Shown here in pieces: positions 5,055 through 7,868 of a stretch of DNA of 7,868 nt. The translations under genes were made by a program, and so were the position numbers. Each line of letters begins with the position of its first letter. Position 1 is the stretch's first letter. The DNA is taken from positions 1 through 7,868 of the forward strand of contig JAHZNX010000104.1 of the NCBI GenBank assembly GCA_020028375.1. Direction: 5' to 3'. This stretch comes from Betaproteobacteria bacterium (GTDB lineage: Bacteria; Pseudomonadota; Gammaproteobacteria; Burkholderiales; SG8-41). Under the pieces are notes generated by a model. It saw only the letters and a program-made list of their open reading frames with translations. It was not told the DNA's origin and did no database searches.

Positions 5055-6056
5055 ATGGCACGCATGCAAGAACTGATCGCGGTCTGCGCCGGCTGCGTTT
5101 TCGTCGCGTTCAGCGGCGCTGTCGCGGGGCAGGTCCCTTCGACAGGCTCAGGACAGGCTTACCCGGTGAAGGCGATCCGGGTGGTGGTGCCGTATGCGCC
5201 CGGCGGCGCGACCGACCTGACGGCGCGTCTGGTCGGGCAGAAGATGCAGGAGACGATGAAGCAGAACGTCCTCGTGGAGAACCGCCCCGGGGCGGGTGGC
5301 GTGATTGGGGCCGACAACGTTGCCAAGGCGGCGCCGGACGGGTACAGCGTTCTCCTCGCCGTGCCAGCGGAAATCGCGATACTGCCGCACCTGCAGAAAA
5401 TGCCATACAGCGTGGAGAAGGACCTCGCGCCGGTATCGCTCGCGGTCGTGACACCCCTCGTGCTGGTGGTGCACCCTTCGCTGCCCGTCAAAAACGTGAA
5501 GGAGCTGGTGGAGTTCATCCGCAAGCGTCCCGGCCAGTTGAGCTACGCTTCCGCCGGCACCGGGGGCGTGCAGCATCTCTCCGGCGAGCTGCTCAAGATC
5601 GCGATGAAGCTCGACATGGTGCACGTGCCGTACAAGGGCGCGGGCCCCGTGATGCCGGACTTGATCGGCGGACACGTGCCGATGTTCTTCTCGGGCATGC
5701 CCCCGGCCATGCCGCACGTCAAAGCGGGAAAGCTGCGCGCGCTGGCGGTTACCACGACCCGGCGCTCGCCGGCGGCGCCTGACGTGCCCACCATGGCGCA
5801 GGCGGGCGTGCCCGGCTTCGACATCAGCAACTGGTTCGCGTATTTCGTGCCGGCGGGGACGCCGGCAGCGGTGATCGCCCGGCTCAACTCGGAGGTCAAC
5901 CGGGGGCTAGCCCAGAAGGACGTGAAGGAGAAGCTCGCCAACGTCGGAGCGGAAGTGGTGGGGACATCGCCCGAGGAACTGGCGAAGTTCGTGCGTGCCG
6001 AGAGCGAGAAATTCGCGCGACTCATCAAGGATTCCGGGGCGAAGGGCACCGACTAG
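5055..6056 (+). CDS. Bug/TctC-family periplasmic substrate-binding protein 2, 333 aa
   Basis: A paralog of the preceding receptor, with the same motif order: signal peptide (about residues 1-24, Arg3 then a hydrophobic core ending AVA), APGGATDLTAR (48-58, Asp54 at the ligand-binding position), APDGYSV, LSYASAGTGGVQHLSGEL, PYKGAGPVMPDLIGG and VPTMAQAGVPGFD. Cys11 and Cys14 lie in the signal core but are not in a lipobox, so a soluble periplasmic protein is expected. Residues 28-35 (PSTGSGQA) come from the interspersed repeat at 5135-5160. It is at the same location, and in the same frame, as the repeat in the first receptor. AGGAGG (5042-5047) is 7 bp before the ATG. Two receptors side by side suggest related ligands or alternative substrates for one transporter. 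Ligand unknown. Confidence 0.92.
   Translation: MARMQELIAVCAGCVFVAFSGAVAGQVPSTGSGQAYPVKAIRVVVPYAPGGATDLTARLVGQKMQETMKQNVLVENRPGAGGVIGADNVAKAAPDGYSVLLAVPAEIAILPHLQKMPYSVEKDLAPVSLAVVTPLVLVVHPSLPVKNVKELVEFIRKRPGQLSYASAGTGGVQHLSGELLKIAMKLDMVHVPYKGAGPVMPDLIGGHVPMFFSGMPPAMPHVKAGKLRALAVTTTRRSPAAPDVPTMAQAGVPGFDISNWFAYFVPAGTPAAVIARLNSEVNRGLAQKDVKEKLANVGAEVVGTSPEELAKFVRAESEKFARLIKDSGAKGTD
5135..5160 (+). repeat. Interspersed TTCGACAGG/CTCAGGACAGG repeat translated within Bug gene 2
   Basis: CCCTTCGACAGGCTCAGGAC plus CAGGCTT-type ending: it shares CCCTTCGACAG, GCTCAGGACAG and GCTT with 4101-4138, lacking only the extra base and the second 11-bp unit. It is translated as P-S-T-G-S-G-Q-A. Confidence 0.85.
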
Positions 6057-6071
6057 CCGAGGGCAGAGGGC

Positions 6072-6085
6072 GAGAGACGAGAGAC
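6072..6085 (+). repeat. GAGNRAC heptamer repeat, two copies, before the AcnX large-subunit gene
   Basis: GAGAGAC occurs twice in tandem, ending 4 bp before ATG 6090. No better Shine-Dalgarno sequence is present, so the purine tract itself may serve in ribosome binding. Confidence 0.55.
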
Positions 6086-6089
6086 TAAG

Positions 6090-7331
6090 ATGCGGCTGAC
6101 GGCTGAGGAGCGCGCAATGCTGCGCGGCAAGCGCGGCGAGCCGGTGCGCCGCGCGCTCAGGCTCCAGTTCGAGGTCGGGAAGTTCTACGGGGCGCGGCGC
6201 TTCGTGCCGGTCTCCAACGTGCACATGATGGGCGACATCGAGGTCATGGGCGACGGCGGCCTCGATCATCTGCAGCGCCTGGCGCAATCCGGGGCGCGCT
6301 GCCGGGTTCCGATCACGACCAACGCGCGCTGCTTCGATTTCGCCCACGTCGAGCGGCTCGGGCAGGACGCCGGTGAGGCAGCCAAGGAGCGGCGGCTGAT
6401 CGGCTGCCTGCGCGAGATGAACGTCGTGACCACCGACACCTGCATCAACTACCAGACCGTCTACCAGCCGCATTTCGGCGAGCGCCTCGCCTGGGGCGAT
6501 ACCGGCACCGTGATCTGGGCCAACTCCGTGTGCGGGGCGCGCACCAATTTCGAGTCCGGACCCGCCGCCATGGCCGCCGCGATGACGGGACGTGTGCCGG
6601 AGTACGGCTTTCACCTCGACCGTCATCGCAGGGGAACCTTCGTAGTCGAGGTGGCCACGGAGCTGAAGGACTTTGCGGAATGGGGCGCGATGGCGAAGCT
6701 CGTCGGCGAGTCGCACCAGAGCTACTTCGCGGTGCCGGTATTCGCCGGGGTGAAGCAGGCGCCGGTCGCCGACCAGCTGAAGCACCTGGGCGCCGCGCTC
6801 GCGAGCTACGGCTCGATGGCGATGTACCACATGGTGGGCGTCACGCCCGAGGCGCCGACGCTGCGGGCGGCCCTCGGCGGCAGGAGAACCGGCCGGCGGA
6901 TGCGCATCACCCGCGCCGACATCGAGCGCGTATTCGCCGGCTACCGGAACCCGGACGGGAGCTGCAATTTCGTCGTGTTCTCGGGGCCGCAGCAATCGCT
7001 GCTCGAGATGAAGCAGCTCGCCGAGCTTTTCGACGGGCGGCGCGTTCACGCGGGCACGACGGTGCTGGTCACCACCGCGAACAGCGTGCTGGCGTCGGCG
7101 CGGGCGCTCGGCTACGCGCAGAAGCTGGAGGCGGCGGGCGTTGCCATCCTCGAGGGCGTTTGCGTCTACATCCTCCAGAACCTGACGCGCATGCGCGCCG
7201 CCAACGGGTGGACCAACATGATCTCCAATTCCGCCAAGATCGTGAACACGATCACCGCGCACAAGTTCAATACCATCCTGCGGAGGACTCACGAGTGCGT
7301 CGAGATCGCCTGCACCGGGGTATTCCGGTGA
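6090..7331 (+). CDS. Aconitase X catalytic (large) subunit, divergent subfamily (DUF521), 413 aa
   Basis: AcnX enzymes are Fe-S hydro-lyases; characterised members dehydrate cis-3-hydroxy-L-proline (bacteria) or mevalonate 5-phosphate (archaea). Family marks in order: LTAEERAML at the N-terminus, VPVSNVHMMGD (39-49), TTDTCINYQT (114-123, Cys118), WANSVCGARTNFESGPAA (143-160), YGFHLD (172-177), GVCVY (356-360, Cys358), NSAK (380-383) and ECVEIA (402-407, Cys403). Cys118, Cys358 and Cys403 are candidate cluster ligands. The loop usually written G-x-P-H-x-S reads SGPQQS (298-303), losing the His. The usual Ala/Tyr-Pro-Gly stretch after NSAK is replaced. The substrate may therefore differ from those known. 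The start ATG 6090 follows a weak purine-rich leader, 33 bp after the second receptor. The gene overlaps the small subunit by 4 bp (GTGA), as expected for a stoichiometric pair. The superfamily is confident; the activity is unassigned. Confidence 0.88.
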   Translation: MRLTAEERAMLRGKRGEPVRRALRLQFEVGKFYGARRFVPVSNVHMMGDIEVMGDGGLDHLQRLAQSGARCRVPITTNARCFDFAHVERLGQDAGEAAKERRLIGCLREMNVVTTDTCINYQTVYQPHFGERLAWGDTGTVIWANSVCGARTNFESGPAAMAAAMTGRVPEYGFHLDRHRRGTFVVEVATELKDFAEWGAMAKLVGESHQSYFAVPVFAGVKQAPVADQLKHLGAALASYGSMAMYHMVGVTPEAPTLRAALGGRRTGRRMRITRADIERVFAGYRNPDGSCNFVVFSGPQQSLLEMKQLAELFDGRRVHAGTTVLVTTANSVLASARALGYAQKLEAAGVAILEGVCVYILQNLTRMRAANGWTNMISNSAKIVNTITAHKFNTILRRTHECVEIACTGVFR

Positions 7332-7753
7332 GCGCCGCTTCGGTCACGATCCGGGTGGATCGCGCTTTCGGCCCGGTCGTGGAAGGGGAAGCGGTGGTCT
7401 CGGACGAGGGGTTCAGCCCGCGCTACGATCTCGATCGCTGGAGCGGCGTCATCACCCGGCGCGGCCACAAGCTCGAGGGCGTCAACATCCGCGACAAGAT
7501 CCTATTTTTCCCGACCGCGAAGGGAGGCATCGCGGCGGGCTGGGCGTTCCACGATATCAAGGCCAAGGGCATCGCGCCGAAGGCGCTCGTCTTCGGTGTT
7601 ACCAACCCGGTCATGGTGCAAGGTGCGGTGTTCGCGAACCTGACGATCACCGAAGGCTGGTCGCGCGACCCGCGCGAGTGCCTGAGGAGCGGCGACATCG
7701 TGCGCGTCGACCCCGCGGCGAGGACCATCCGGGTGCTGAAGCGCGCCCAATGA
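7328..7753 (+). CDS. Aconitase X swivel (small) subunit, DUF126, 141 aa
   Basis: Pairs with the large subunit to form the AcnX heterodimer. GTG 7328 overlaps the large-subunit stop (GTGA), fitting translational coupling. The same frame is open far upstream, but that part is the +1 shadow of the large subunit. The swivel fold is recognisable: an N-terminal beta strand ending GEAVVSDEGFSPRYDLD (20-36), FFPTAKGGIAAGWAFHDI (60-77), APKALVFGVTNPVMVQGAV (83-101) and a C-terminal SGDIVRVDP (121-129). In characterised AcnX the loop corresponding to 63-72 is Ser-rich (G-R-G-S-S-S type) and supplies the catalytic Ser. Here it reads TAKGGIAAGW, with no Ser. This is either a distinct subfamily using another residue or an enzyme with different chemistry. 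The length is normal for a free-standing small subunit. Confidence 0.85.
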   Translation: MSAASVTIRVDRAFGPVVEGEAVVSDEGFSPRYDLDRWSGVITRRGHKLEGVNIRDKILFFPTAKGGIAAGWAFHDIKAKGIAPKALVFGVTNPVMVQGAVFANLTITEGWSRDPRECLRSGDIVRVDPAARTIRVLKRAQ

Positions 7754-7868
7754 TGCAGGTTGGAACGATGATCAAGCCGCAGCCGGCCGCCACCGTGATG
7801 CTGGTGCGTGATGCGCCGCGCGGGCTGGAGGTGCTCATGCTTCAGCGGAGCCAGGCGCTTGCCTTCAT
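7750..7868 (+). CDS. Nudix hydrolase, N-terminal fragment (runs off the right edge)
   Basis: The frame is open from ATG 7750 to the window end, with about 39 codons visible. After a short variable start it reads PAATVMLVRDAPRGLEVLML and then QRS, the first beta hairpin of Nudix proteins of the type that cleave nucleotide- or CoA-linked diphosphates. The Nudix box itself (G-x5-E-x7-REUxEExGU) would lie beyond the edge. ATG 7750 overlaps the AcnX small-subunit stop by 4 bp (ATGA). ATG 7768, preceded by AGGTTGGA, is an equally good start; both keep the conserved part. Its place directly behind AcnX suggests co-transcription. A functional link, such as hydrolysis of a CoA derivative, is a guess. 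Confidence 0.72.
   Translation, partial: MMQVGTMIKPQPAATVMLVRDAPRGLEVLMLQRSQALAF

Noticed and set aside
4126..5061. 311-codon open frame on the minus strand
   Set aside because: Antisense shadow of the first Bug gene, Arg/His-rich with no domain.
5055..5096. Lipoprotein signal (lipobox) in the second Bug protein
   Set aside because: Cys11 is preceded by Ile-Ala-Val and Cys14 by Cys-Ala-Gly; neither fits the L-A/S-G/A-C pattern, and an AVA cleavage site follows.
5907..7292. 461-codon open frame on the minus strand
   Set aside because: Shadow of the AcnX large-subunit gene; no recognisable motif and low-complexity composition.
6530..7327. Long upstream extension of the AcnX small-subunit frame
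   Set aside because: This part is the shifted frame of the large subunit and is Arg-rich nonsense. The DUF126 fold begins just after GTG 7328.

Overview
The window is GC-rich and every supported gene lies on the + strand. Two tandem Bug/TctC-type solute receptors, strong AGGAGG ribosome-binding sites and interspersed palindromic repeats suggest a betaproteobacterium, probably of the Burkholderiales and perhaps environmental. This is inference; no rRNA or tRNA is present to confirm it.

Layout. Positions 1-474 hold the 3' part of a YqgE/AlgH-family gene. Positions 535-1350 encode an L-aspartate dehydrogenase (NadX type), preceded by a perfect 12-bp palindrome that abuts a possible -10 box. Positions 1351-1780 contain no credible gene. 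That stretch is an island of GC-rich palindromic repeats: two inverted copies of a 45-bp element, several further hairpins, and three diverged 31-bp tandem units.

From 1781 to the right edge runs a tight gene cluster: an RraA-family aldolase-like protein, a cytosolic type I sulfatase, two periplasmic Bug receptors, the large and small subunits of a divergent aconitase X (AcnX), and the start of a Nudix hydrolase. Gaps are 17-56 bp in the first part. The last two junctions (AcnX large/small, AcnX small/Nudix) appear to be 4-bp overlaps, so co-transcription is likely.

How the genes may work together (inference). The Bug proteins would bind an organic anion in the periplasm. The sulfatase would remove a sulfate ester in the cytosol. 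AcnX would dehydrate a hydroxy acid or hydroxy-imino acid, and the RraA protein would act on an oxo acid by retro-aldol cleavage or decarboxylation. No membrane subunits (TctA/TctB), regulator or sulfatase-maturation enzyme is visible. The substrate cannot be read from the sequence.

The most unusual features are these. (1) The same interspersed repeat is translated in the same frame at the signal-peptide/mature junction of both Bug genes. (2) The AcnX pair lacks the usual Ser-rich loop of the small subunit and the usual G-x-P-H-x-S loop of the large subunit. (3) A heptamer motif, GAGNRAC, occurs in tandem in four separate intergenic gaps.
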